Source: Pantoea sp. IMH (GTDB lineage Bacteria > Pseudomonadota > Gammaproteobacteria > Enterobacterales > Enterobacteriaceae). From it: a stretch of 64,000 nt of DNA. Shown here piece by piece: positions 49,856 through 56,516 of the stretch. Every line of letters starts with the position of its first letter. Position 1 is the stretch's first letter. A model generated the notes under the pieces. That model was given only the letters and a program-made list of their open reading frames with translations, did no database searches and had not been told where the DNA came from. Where the stretch lies: the NCBI RefSeq assembly GCF_000599885.1, contig NZ_JFGT01000005.1:372001-436000 (forward strand), given 5' to 3'. The translations under genes were made by a program, and so were the position numbers.

Positions 49856-50115
49856 TTGATTTTAAAAAAATGATTGAAAATGAGAGCGTTGAAGATGTTC
49901 TTTTATTCTTTGCTCCGAAAAGATCTTACCCTGATATAGATCGTATTTATGTCCGGTATAGTTTTGAGGTGGCCGCAAAACGCGAGCTTCTGATATCTTT
50001 TCAGAGGTTAATCAAAGAGGGAAAATTAGCAAAAAACGAAAAAGGACATGCCATTAAAGGACCATATTGGCAAGAGCCAGTGTTTGTCACTGAGAAGAGA
50101 TATGGTATCGAATAA
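49852..50115 (+). CDS. Second immunity protein (orphan cassette)
   Basis: This 87-residue protein, MIDFKKMIENESVEDVLLFF to GPYWQEPVFVTEKRYGIE, is homologous to the immunity protein at 49077 but diverged in the middle, as expected for a different toxin specificity. Its ATG overlaps the stop of the orphan toxin tip. It remains intact although the toxin fragment is broken. It may protect against siblings carrying the variant tip. Confidence 0.78.
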   Translation: MIDFKKMIENESVEDVLLFFAPKRSYPDIDRIYVRYSFEVAAKRELLISFQRLIKEGKLAKNEKGHAIKGPYWQEPVFVTEKRYGIE

Positions 50116-50130
50116 TTTTTAATATATATG

Positions 50131-50155
50131 CCATCCGTAAGGGTGGCGTTTTTAA
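50131..50155 (+). terminator. Terminator after second immunity gene
   Basis: GCCATCC and GGGTGGC (with a TC/GG mismatch position) enclose a short loop, followed by GTTTTTAAC. It is analogous to the hairpin after the first immunity gene. Confidence 0.6.
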
Positions 50156-50513
50156 CAGTATGTATCTATTATACTACCGTATCTCAGCGGGAGAATTCGC
50201 GCAGAAAATTACGATTCGAGGTATTGTCAGGATAACGGCGATAACTTCCCACATGCTTATATATGTTATCCGGTTTCGGCTTAAAAGATTTTTTACCGCA
50301 TTTCTTACCCGAAGAGCAAGCATGTTGTCCGTACCAGTCTGTATTCCCTGCATTACCGGTTATCAGTCTATAGTTGCTGGATGCGTCGGGATAGCTAGAG
50401 CGATTGTCTCGCGCCATCCATTACGCGAGACGCTTTATATAATGCCCGTTTTTCCCGTCATTCTGGGTGCATGAGGAATCAGCAAGCCGGGCTAAGAACC
50501 AACTTCGCCATTA
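50156..50513. other. Repeat remnants after the immunity cassette
   Basis: No supported gene. The segment ATTACGATTCGAGGTATT near 50208 resembles GTTACGATTCTAGGTTTT near 49442, after the first immunity gene. Each cassette therefore carries the same downstream flank. The open frames on both strands (50160-50474, 50184-50417) have no recognisable similarity. Confidence 0.45.
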
Positions 50514-51020
50514 TCAAGAGATAAACTGGCTACTCTGCTTCAGCACCAGGTCGCAGGCTTTGGTTTTCACCTTCTTGCCCAGTGCGGTGTCGCCCAGGCT
50601 TTTCAGGTTGATCTGCTGGTTGTCGGCGGTGTTCAGTAGTCCCATCAGACCCTGCTTGTAATCGGTGGTTTCTTTGGCTTTCTGCGTGTCTTCCAGACCC
50701 AGTTTGCCCATCAGCTGATCTTTGACCGAGTTAACGTTGTTATCCACGATATTGTTCTGCACGCAGTACTGCAGCACGCCTGCGGCATTGGTCATGCTGT
50801 TAGCGCTCAGCGTCTGGCTGCCGCCGTTCAGCAGGCCGGTCAGCGCACCCAGCGACAGGCCATTGCCCTGCGTATTGGTGGATGAGCTGGAATTGGAGTC
50901 CTGGCTGAGCGCATTCGCCGCGCTGCTTAACTGCTCCTGCCAGCTTGCTGCCGACGCTGCACCTGCCAGCAAGGAAGAAGATACTGCCAGCGCCACCATC
51001 ATCATTGAAACTGCTTTCAT
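50514..51020 (-). CDS. yjjA: DUF2501 periplasmic protein YjjA
   Basis: This 168-residue protein has a signal peptide (MKAVSMMMVALAVSSSLLAGAASAA) and a Ser/Asn-rich segment, followed by the DUF2501 core. Two conserved cysteines lie in LQYCVQNN and TKACDLVLK. It matches the YjjA family of enterobacteria. Function unknown. It is the last host gene before leuX. Confidence 0.88.
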   Translation of the reverse strand: MKAVSMMMVALAVSSSLLAGAASAASWQEQLSSAANALSQDSNSSSSTNTQGNGLSLGALTGLLNGGSQTLSANSMTNAAGVLQYCVQNNIVDNNVNSVKDQLMGKLGLEDTQKAKETTDYKQGLMGLLNTADNQQINLKSLGDTALGKKVKTKACDLVLKQSSQFIS

Positions 51021-51462
51021 TTACATACCCTTTTAGTAATTAGCCTGTGCCGCCGCCAGCCCTGGCATGGCGACAGGATCTCCTTTCGGACTGCGGGCCG
51101 CCGGAGGAGTTCCCATGACAGGAAAAAGAAGCCGTAAGTACACCAGGGGTTTGAGAGTAATCTTAAGAGACTCTTGTGGCGCGGCATTGGCCTGGGTATC
51201 CATCCGCTAAAAGGGTAAGGCCGTCAGGTAAATCGTGGTGGTGTTGGCGACATTGGTAAAATGGTAGACGTTACCTTTTACAGCCAGCCTGAGATTGCTA
51301 TTGCTGATTTCATATTTGACGTCGGGGGCGGCGGTGGAGAGAAAGTATATTGGGAGGAAGTAAATGTGCTGAAGAAGTGGGATATTTTCAGGAAGCACGG
51401 AGGGAAAAATACGCGGTAGTGGTGAATTTTACAGCGGTTGCACGCGCCTCTGCGGATAGGGG
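51021..51462. other. Intergenic before leuX
   Basis: About 440 bases with no gene I can support. A 63-codon open frame on the minus strand (51207-51398) ends in SNLRLAVKGNVYHFTNVANT-like sequence. It has no good start and I do not recognise it; it may be a gene remnant. Confidence 0.35.
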
Positions 51463-51490
51463 TTGCGGAAACAGGGGGTAAGGGTATAAT
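51463..51490 (+). promoter_or_regulatory. leuX promoter
   Basis: TTGCGG (51463-51468) and a perfect TATAAT (51485-51490) are 16 bases apart, with the tRNA 28 bases downstream. This is a sigma70 promoter in the expected place. Confidence 0.65.
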
Positions 51491-51518
51491 CCACAGCGTT
51501 TTCCGCATACCCTTCAGT

Positions 51519-51603
51519 GCCGAAGTGGCGAAATCGGTAGACGCAGTTGATTCAAAATCAACCATCGAAAGATGTGCCGGTTCGAGTCCGGCCTTCGGCA
51601 CCA
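51519..51603 (+). tRNA. leuX: tRNA-Leu (CAA)
   Basis: This 85-nt tRNA has acceptor stem GCCGAAG/CTTCGGC, a D arm, anticodon stem GTTGA/TCAAC with loop TTCAAAA (anticodon CAA), a long variable arm typical of tRNA-Leu, a T arm GTTCGAGTC, and an encoded CCA. It is nearly identical to E. coli leuX, a well-known integration hotspot. The P4-like element is inserted at its 3' end and restores it. Confidence 0.97.
51584..51597. repeat. attL core (tRNA side)
   Basis: GAGTCCGGCCTTCG lies inside the leuX T arm and acceptor stem and recurs at 60948. Similarity continues imperfectly beyond it (GCACCAG versus -CATCAG). Confidence 0.8.
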
Positions 51604-51716
51604 GTATCCTGTCCATCCCCGTCCGGGGAAGTCCAAAAAAACCTTAAAAATCATTGTGTAGGATGATTTTATCATCCGGCGTCGTCCGAGCACATCCGTT
51701 GCAATCCAAACCCCGC

Positions 51717-51765
51717 TGGGGGCATAATTGGGGGCATCCCCACTTCGATAAGAAATGTGCCCCCA
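51717..51765. promoter_or_regulatory. Left integrase arm-type sites
   Basis: TGGGGGCA occurs at 51717-51724 and 51729-51736 (12-bp period), and inverted as TGCCCCCA at 51758-51765, directly before int. The same octamer pair with the same period occurs near attR. This suggests arm-binding sites for the integrase. Confidence 0.6.
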
Positions 51766-51767
51766 AA

Positions 51768-53024
51768 ATGAAGCTGAATGCCCGCCAAGTCGACACTGCA
51801 AAGCCTAAAGAAAAAACCTATAAAATGGCTGATGGTGGCGGTTTGTATCTTGAGATCACGACCAAAGGATCAAAGTACTGGCGTATGAAGTACCGACGGC
51901 CAGCCGACAAAAAAGAAGACCGGCTTGCCTTTGGCGTCTGGCCGATAGTAACGCTTGCCCAGGCGCGTGCTAAGCGTGACGAAGCTAAAAAGATGTTAGG
52001 GCAGGGGATTGATCCCAAAGCTGAGCAGAAAGAAGCCCAGGCTGAAAATGCGGGGGCCTACACTTTTGAAACGATCGCTCGCGAATGGCATGCCAGTAAC
52101 AAGCGCTGGAGTGATGACCATCGTTCACGGATCCTGCGCTACCTCGAACTGTATATTTTTCCTCATATTGGTTTGGCAGACGTTCGCAAGCTGAAAACCA
52201 GCCAGCTGCTAGCACCCATTAAGGCCGTTGATGCAAGTGGCAGGCATGATGTCGCTCAGCGCCTTCAGCAGCGTGTTACTGCGATAATGCGCTATGCCGT
52301 GCAGAACGATTACATTGAGTCTAATCCGGCTGTTGATATGGCCGGTGCACTTTCTACGGTCAAGGCCCGTCATTATCCCGCATTACCCTTCAGCCGTTTT
52401 CCTGAGTTTCTTGCGCGGCTTGCCGCATACCGTGGCCGTATCATGACGCGCATAGCCGTCGAGCTTTCATTACTGACTTTTGTCCGCTCCAGTGAGCTGC
52501 GCTTTGCCCGGTGGGATGAGTTCGATTTTGAAAGGGCTTTGTGGCGGGTTCCTGCACAACGCAAAGAGATTGAAGGAGTTCGTTACTCCCACCGTGGTAT
52601 GAAAATGAAAGAGGAGCATCTTGTACCGCTAAGCCGTCAGGTTTTAGCCCTCTTGGAAAAGCTGAAGCAATTAAGCGGTGACAACGAGAGACTTTTCCCC
52701 GGCGATCACGACCCCAAAAAAGTCATGAGCGAAAACACGGTTAATAATGCTCTGCGTGCTATGGGGTATGACACGAAAACCGAGGTTTGTGGGCATGGCT
52801 TCAGGACAATGGCACGAGGTGCGCTGGGTGAGTCGGGATTATGGAGTGATGATGCGATTGAGCGGCAGTTGAGCCACTCCGAGCGTAATAATGTACGCGC
52901 TGCTTACATTCATACTTCTGAGCATTTAGATGAACGCAGATTGATGGTGCAATGGTGGGCGGATTTTCTTTATGCAAACAGTAGTGAGTACGTCTCTCCT
53001 TACGATTATGCAAAACGTAAGTGA
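51768..53024 (+). CDS. int: P4-type tyrosine integrase
   Basis: This tyrosine recombinase of 418 residues integrates and excises the satellite at leuX. The N-terminal DUF4102-type domain (MKLNARQVDTAKPKEKTYKMADGGGLYLEI) and SAM-like core-binding domain are followed by the catalytic domain. That domain carries Arg in FVRSSELRFARW, HGFRTMARG (HxxR), His in QLSHSE and the nucleophile in RAAYIHT. I chose the ATG at 51768. The frame is open to 51654 but that part overlaps arm-type sites. Confidence 0.93.
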   Translation: MKLNARQVDTAKPKEKTYKMADGGGLYLEITTKGSKYWRMKYRRPADKKEDRLAFGVWPIVTLAQARAKRDEAKKMLGQGIDPKAEQKEAQAENAGAYTFETIAREWHASNKRWSDDHRSRILRYLELYIFPHIGLADVRKLKTSQLLAPIKAVDASGRHDVAQRLQQRVTAIMRYAVQNDYIESNPAVDMAGALSTVKARHYPALPFSRFPEFLARLAAYRGRIMTRIAVELSLLTFVRSSELRFARWDEFDFERALWRVPAQRKEIEGVRYSHRGMKMKEEHLVPLSRQVLALLEKLKQLSGDNERLFPGDHDPKKVMSENTVNNALRAMGYDTKTEVCGHGFRTMARGALGESGLWSDDAIERQLSHSERNNVRAAYIHTSEHLDERRLMVQWWADFLYANSSEYVSPYDYAKRK

Positions 53025-53309
53025 GGTATTGCGATGCGCAATTTAGCCACTCCAAAACAAAAGCATGTTTGGCACTAAGCTATATTGTTTTTCCCCTCAG
53101 CGCGCAATGCTACCCCCGCCTCGCCTGCCCGCTTTATGCATCGGTTTTTATGCAGATGCATGAACCGGGCAAAGCCTCGCCGGGAGTGGGCTGACAGGAT
53201 ATTTGGGGCGCTGCATTATGCATGCAAATCCATGCACCTTATGCATGCATCGCTCTTTACAAACCGGGCTGGCCAGAAAAAGGGCGTTGAAAGGACGAAA
53301 ACCGGAGAC
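53025..53309. other. Intergenic after int, ATGCAT-rich
   Basis: No supported gene. The stretch 53130-53250 contains several ATGCA/TGCAT words. An 86-codon open frame on the plus strand (53085-53345) has no ribosome-binding site and no similarity I recognise. Confidence 0.4.
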
Positions 53310-53333
53310 AAAAAAGCCGCTGTTTTCAGCGGC
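53310..53333 (-). terminator. Late-operon terminator
   Basis: On the minus strand GCCGCTG and CAGCGGC enclose an AAAA loop, followed by six T (53315 down to 53310). It lies nine bases after the ogr/delta stop. Confidence 0.82.
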
Positions 53334-53341
53334 CATGATGG

Positions 53342-53593
53342 TTAATGGAGAGTGCGGAAGGCCGAGCCGTAGCGCCCGATGGTCTGGCGTTCTTTAATCA
53401 GCTCCGGGATGACTGCGGGGGCCGGTTCGGGCTGCGGCGGCGCCGTAATCACCTTCGTAATACTCTCATTCGTTTTGAAGGTGCAGGAACAGTCAAGGTT
53501 TGTGCACTGGTGATAACGTTCCTTCACCTGTTCAGACATATACCGGCTTGAACGGGTATGCGCCGGGCTTTTGCAGTACGGACAGTGCATCAT
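53342..53593 (-). CDS. Ogr/Delta-type zinc-finger late activator
   Basis: This 83-residue protein is of the Ogr/Delta family, which activates late promoters of P2-like helpers and P4-like satellites. The zinc ligands are CPYC near residue 4 and CTNLDC near residue 30, with the family signature SRYMSEQVKERYHQC. The stop of sid overlaps its start by four bases. The C-terminal third is Pro-rich. Confidence 0.9.
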   Translation of the reverse strand: MMHCPYCKSPAHTRSSRYMSEQVKERYHQCTNLDCSCTFKTNESITKVITAPPQPEPAPAVIPELIKERQTIGRYGSAFRTLH

Positions 53594-54300
53594 TTCTTTT
53601 TACCTTCCCTTATCCACGGGCGGTGTACATGGATGGCATCCCACGCCCTGTTGCGCTTAATCGGATTTGCATACAGCACCATATCCACGCCGGTGAGCGC
53701 CGGACGCCACAGGCCGATATTCTTTAGCACCGGAGCTTCGGTCAGCGCCTTCTCTGGCAAAGCGGCCGCCGCGCGGGTCAGCGCGTTACCAATCAGCTCC
53801 GCCACGACCTGTACGTCGCTGCGCTCGTCGTCGTCACGGGGATTAACCTTCTCACGCTGAAGACGCAGGCGGATGGCCCATAAGAGCGACGGACTGACGT
53901 TGCGCAGTGCCGACAGCCAAGTTGCATCAGCAAACTCGTTAAACGCCAGCTTGTGCGCGTAGATATATTCCTTACCCGTGCCGCATGCATTCAGCATGGC
54001 GACCTGCTTATCCAGCTCCAGCTCGGCAATCAGCCCGGTAAACTCTTCCGCCAGCTCCCGGCTGGCGATGCGCTGGCTGTGCTCCGCTTTCAGCTCGTCG
54101 GTCAGGTTGCCGCGCAGGCTGCGAAAGCGCATCCGCCAGTTTGTTTCGGCTTCCTTTCCTGCCTCAATGGCCGCTTCACGCTCTTTCGTGCAGCGGGTGA
54201 TATCGGCGCAGATGGCGTTGTACTCTTTCATCTTCTCAAGGTGTGCGGTACGGGCCTGCTCAAAGGCTGCCAGGGTACTGCTCTTTTCCGGGGTGCTCAT
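53590..54300 (-). CDS. sid: Capsid size determination protein, Sid-like
   Basis: This 236-residue helical protein has its N-terminal two-thirds (AFEQARTAHLEKMKEY, WRMRFRSLRGNLTDELKAEHSQRIASRELAEEF) resembling P4 Sid. Sid forms an external scaffold that forces helper capsid protein into small shells that fit the satellite genome. The similarity is from memory, and the alternative is a Psu-like protein. It overlaps the ogr/delta gene by four bases, forming a two-gene leftward operon. P4 has a third gene, psu; none follows here. Confidence 0.7.
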   Translation of the reverse strand: MSTPEKSSTLAAFEQARTAHLEKMKEYNAICADITRCTKEREAAIEAGKEAETNWRMRFRSLRGNLTDELKAEHSQRIASRELAEEFTGLIAELELDKQVAMLNACGTGKEYIYAHKLAFNEFADATWLSALRNVSPSLLWAIRLRLQREKVNPRDDDERSDVQVVAELIGNALTRAAAALPEKALTEAPVLKNIGLWRPALTGVDMVLYANPIKRNRAWDAIHVHRPWIREGKKK

Positions 54301-54497
54301 AGCTTTTCTCTCTGTCTGTAAAGTATGTCGCTATTCTGTCGTTCACCACCGGACAAATCATTCCATTGCTGTCTGTCTGTCGCTCAGCAAACACGGCTAC
54401 ATTCTGACCTGCCCCCCTGCTGAGCTTTTAGTTTTATATGAAACTGTTCACTACTCTTCACCTTAAGAAAAAAGATAATAAATACAGTAAGTAGAGG

Positions 54498-54547
54498 GGT
54501 GAACACTTTAGGATTACCTGTTCACCGGGTGTTCACCACTGTTCACC
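54498..54547. promoter_or_regulatory. Iteron cluster A (GGTGAACA), ori/crr-like
   Basis: GGTGAACA at 54498-54505 is followed by three inverted copies, TGTTCACC, at 54519-54526, 54530-54537 and 54540-54547. A looser copy lies at 54340. P4 alpha protein binds GGTGAACAG-like type I iterons in ori and crr. The rest of the 570-base gap (54301-54873) is AT-rich. A small frame (54619-54864) may or may not be coding. Confidence 0.75.
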
Positions 54548-54873
54548 CGGTTTTGAAACGCCCTTTTTCTGGCAAGCCTGATTTTGAGATTAAAACTCAC
54601 TCAGGCTAAAACAGAGGGGTGATGCAATTAGAACTTATTGGAATAAAAAGTAAAACTTACAGAACTGGAAGTGGCGCATTCATTTGCCACAATGGGCCAA
54701 GATATGCCAAAACATTGTCACAGTTTACCTCTCTTACAAATCAACCACTTTGTTCATTTACCAGCAAAAAATCGCTTGTTTACACGGGCAAAAATATTCT
54801 CACAATAGGGGGTTACCAGCACAACACGACCGGAACCGGCCAGCGCCGCCCGGATACAAATTGAGGTAACACC

Positions 54874-55131
54874 ATGCTCTCCACCGCTACACCTTCCACC
54901 CCGGCCACGCCGTCCGTAAACGACCTGCAATACCCCCGCGACCGCTTTATGCGCCTGCCGGAAGTTATCAGCATCTGCGGGCTGTCCCGCTCCACTATTT
55001 ACGACCTGATTTGCCGTGAGCAGTTTCCGTCACAGATTTCGCTGGGCGGCAAGAACGTCGCCTGGCTGGCGTCAGAGATTGACGACTGGATGCAGGCCCG
55101 TATCGCGCAGCGTGCCGGAGGTGCGGCATGA
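54874..55131 (+). CDS. alpA: AlpA-family regulator
   Basis: This 85-residue MerR-like helix-turn-helix protein is of the AlpA/Vis family. The core is DRFMRLPEVISICGLSRSTIYDLICREQFPSQISLGGKNVAWLASEIDDWM. In P4-like satellites this protein controls excision and the late promoter. It is first in the rightward operon. Its stop overlaps the next start (ATGA). Confidence 0.92.
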   Translation: MLSTATPSTPATPSVNDLQYPRDRFMRLPEVISICGLSRSTIYDLICREQFPSQISLGGKNVAWLASEIDDWMQARIAQRAGGAA

Positions 55132-55376
55132 TTAAGCTCAACTTTGGCACTTGCAGTTACCCGCTGAGTAAGGAAGAGGCCGTGTACGTGGCCGAAAGCC
55201 TGCTTTCCGCTGCCGGTGGTAAAGCCGCCACGCTGCCCGCGTTTAACAGCAGTCGTCACGGCCATATTTCCGTATTCACCGGAAAGCCGAAGCCTGCAAA
55301 GGGAAGTGGAAGTGCGCAAGGCGAGAACTTCCGATCAAATCCGCCTCAATCCGATCACGTCCTGACCGATTGCTGA
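55128..55376 (+). CDS. Hypothetical satellite protein
   Basis: This 82-residue protein starts inside the alpA stop (ATGA overlap) and is probably translationally coupled. It reads MIKLNFGTCSYPLSKEEAVYVAESLL with a basic, low-complexity C-terminus. Proteins of this kind are common after alpA in P4-like elements. I do not recognise a function. Confidence 0.6.
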   Translation: MIKLNFGTCSYPLSKEEAVYVAESLLSAAGGKAATLPAFNSSRHGHISVFTGKPKPAKGSGSAQGENFRSNPPQSDHVLTDC

Positions 55377-55389
55377 GGAAAAAAGCCCG

Positions 55390-55914
55390 ATGCGTAAAAA
55401 AAGGCTTTTTTCTGGCGAGCCGCCGGTATACAGTTTCTCCGCTGCCGCAAAATCGGCAGCCGGGCGTGGAAACCCGAGCTACTCAATGGTGACACCAGAC
55501 GCGCCATGCGTCTTTTTTTGTGTCTATGCCTTCGTGCACCTGTTACTTGCACACCGGTTTATATGCCGTTGTGTATCTCGAGTAATGGTGGCCCGGGCGG
55601 GGCAGCCTTCGGGCTGGCCGGTATCCATTGAGGCCGGTTTTCCACCCCCGTTCGGGCCACCGCCAGAGTGTGGAAACTCCGGTAGTGGCGTTAACCGCTA
55701 CTCAATGGAGTCTGCCACTATGGCCGCAACCCTTATTTCTGCACGCATGCAGTTCACCTTTCTATTTGCCGCCGTGCGCCGCGCCGATACCGCCGCCCGT
55801 CCCTGCATGCTGCGCACCACCGCCGAAACCGAAACTGCCGCCCGCCGCCTGCTGGCCCGCGATTACGTGCTTTCCTTTGCCGGTCGCCTGCCGCTGTGTG
55901 AGGTGGCCGCATGA
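55390..55914 (+). CDS. Ash / Icd-like protein
   Basis: A 174-codon open frame whose last 65 residues (MAATLISARMQFTFLFAAVRRADTAARPCMLRTTAETETAARRLLARDYVLSFAGRL) match the host cell division inhibitor Icd-like family of P1/P4-type elements. The upstream half resembles the Ash-type segment and overlaps the antisense immunity RNA region, so it may not be translated. An alternative start is the ATG at 55720, nine bases after TGGAG. In P1, Icd inhibits host division; the role in satellites is unproven. Confidence 0.65.
   Translation: MRKKRLFSGEPPVYSFSAAAKSAAGRGNPSYSMVTPDAPCVFFCVYAFVHLLLAHRFICRCVSRVMVARAGQPSGWPVSIEAGFPPPFGPPPECGNSGSGVNRYSMESATMAATLISARMQFTFLFAAVRRADTAARPCMLRTTAETETAARRLLARDYVLSFAGRLPLCEVAA
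55478..55708. ncRNA. P4-like immunity (CI RNA) region with seqA/seqB/seqC pattern
   Basis: The 12-mer GCTACTCAATGG occurs at 55478-55489 and again at 55697-55708, and its complement core TCCATTGAG lies between them at 55624-55632. In P4 the short CI RNA carries seqB, complementary to seqA and seqC that flank it. Pairing causes premature transcription termination and gives immunity. The order, spacing and complementarity here reproduce that design. The ends of the RNA cannot be set from sequence, and the strand is that of the early operon. The right copy overlaps the ribosome-binding site of ATG 55720. Confidence 0.6.
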
Positions 55915-56180
55915 ATACCCTGTCAGCCCGACATAACCAACACGCAAGCTATCCCATTCCCCACGCCGATTTTCTGCGCCTTCAACATGCCCATAACGTC
56001 GGCGTGACCGTACTCGACATGCTGAACGTGATTGAATGCTCCGGTAACCGCCACAGCGGGCCGGATGGTGATGCGCTGGCGTCCGTGGTGGCGCTGCTTA
56101 CTGACCAGCTGGGTAAAGTGGTCAGCACCTGTGAATCCGTCATGCTCACCGATATGGAGGTCTCCGCCCGTGACAACTAA
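55911..56180 (+). CDS. Hypothetical satellite protein
   Basis: This 89-residue protein begins MNTLSARHNQHASYPIPHADFLRLQHAHNVGVTVLDMLNVIE. It overlaps the end of the Icd-like gene (ATGA) and the start of the next gene. Its helical, His-rich pattern is common in P4-like operons between icd and the primase. Function unknown. Confidence 0.65.
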   Translation: MNTLSARHNQHASYPIPHADFLRLQHAHNVGVTVLDMLNVIECSGNRHSGPDGDALASVVALLTDQLGKVVSTCESVMLTDMEVSARDN

Positions 56181-56505
56181 TCATTCCTGCCTGCCCGTTG
56201 AGGTGCGCACCGCCGTCTACCGCCGCGCCGTTGCCCAGGGCTATCTTTCCGCCTGTGAATATTACGGCCTCGACGTGTCCGCCTCGCTTGACGAGGTGCA
56301 GATGACCATCGCGCTGGAGCTTGAGGGCTATTACGTACGTAAGTACGGCCCGGTAAACGGCATGGACATGGCCTGCACCATGCTCAGCGAAATGGTACAG
56401 CCCGACGTGCTGGTTGCCGCACCGCGACTGACACGCATGGGCGAAACCATGATGGATGAACTGCTGTGCGGTCGTCTGGCCGCGTCTAAAGCCAAGCTGC
56501 ATTAA
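56170..56505 (+). CDS. Hypothetical satellite protein
   Basis: This 111-residue protein starts at the GTG at 56170, nine bases after GGAGG, and overlaps the previous gene by 11 bases. It reads TTNHSCLPVEVRTAVYRRAVAQGYLSACEYYGLDVSASLDEVQMTIALELEGYYVRKYG. The frame is open further upstream to 56032, but that part is a shadow of the previous gene. It precedes the primase by 11 bases. Function unknown. Confidence 0.7.
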   Translation: MTTNHSCLPVEVRTAVYRRAVAQGYLSACEYYGLDVSASLDEVQMTIALELEGYYVRKYGPVNGMDMACTMLSEMVQPDVLVAAPRLTRMGETMMDELLCGRLAASKAKLH

Positions 56506-56516
56506 GGAGGCCAGCC

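Noticed and set aside
50160-50474. Open frames on both strands after the second immunity gene
   Set aside because: They fall in a region of repeat remnants, and neither shows similarity or initiation signals.
51207-51398. 63-codon minus-strand frame before leuX
   Set aside because: It ends in a plausible beta-strand-like sequence but has no good start or recognised family. It may be a remnant; kept only as a note in the intergenic entry.
53085-53345. 86-codon frame after the integrase
   Set aside because: No ribosome-binding site; it is biased by repeated ATGCAT-like words and overlaps the late-operon terminator.
54619-54864. 81-codon open frame between the iterons and alpA
   Set aside because: A purine-rich site precedes it, but composition is AT-rich and low-complexity and I see no family match. 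Left as possible non-coding control region.
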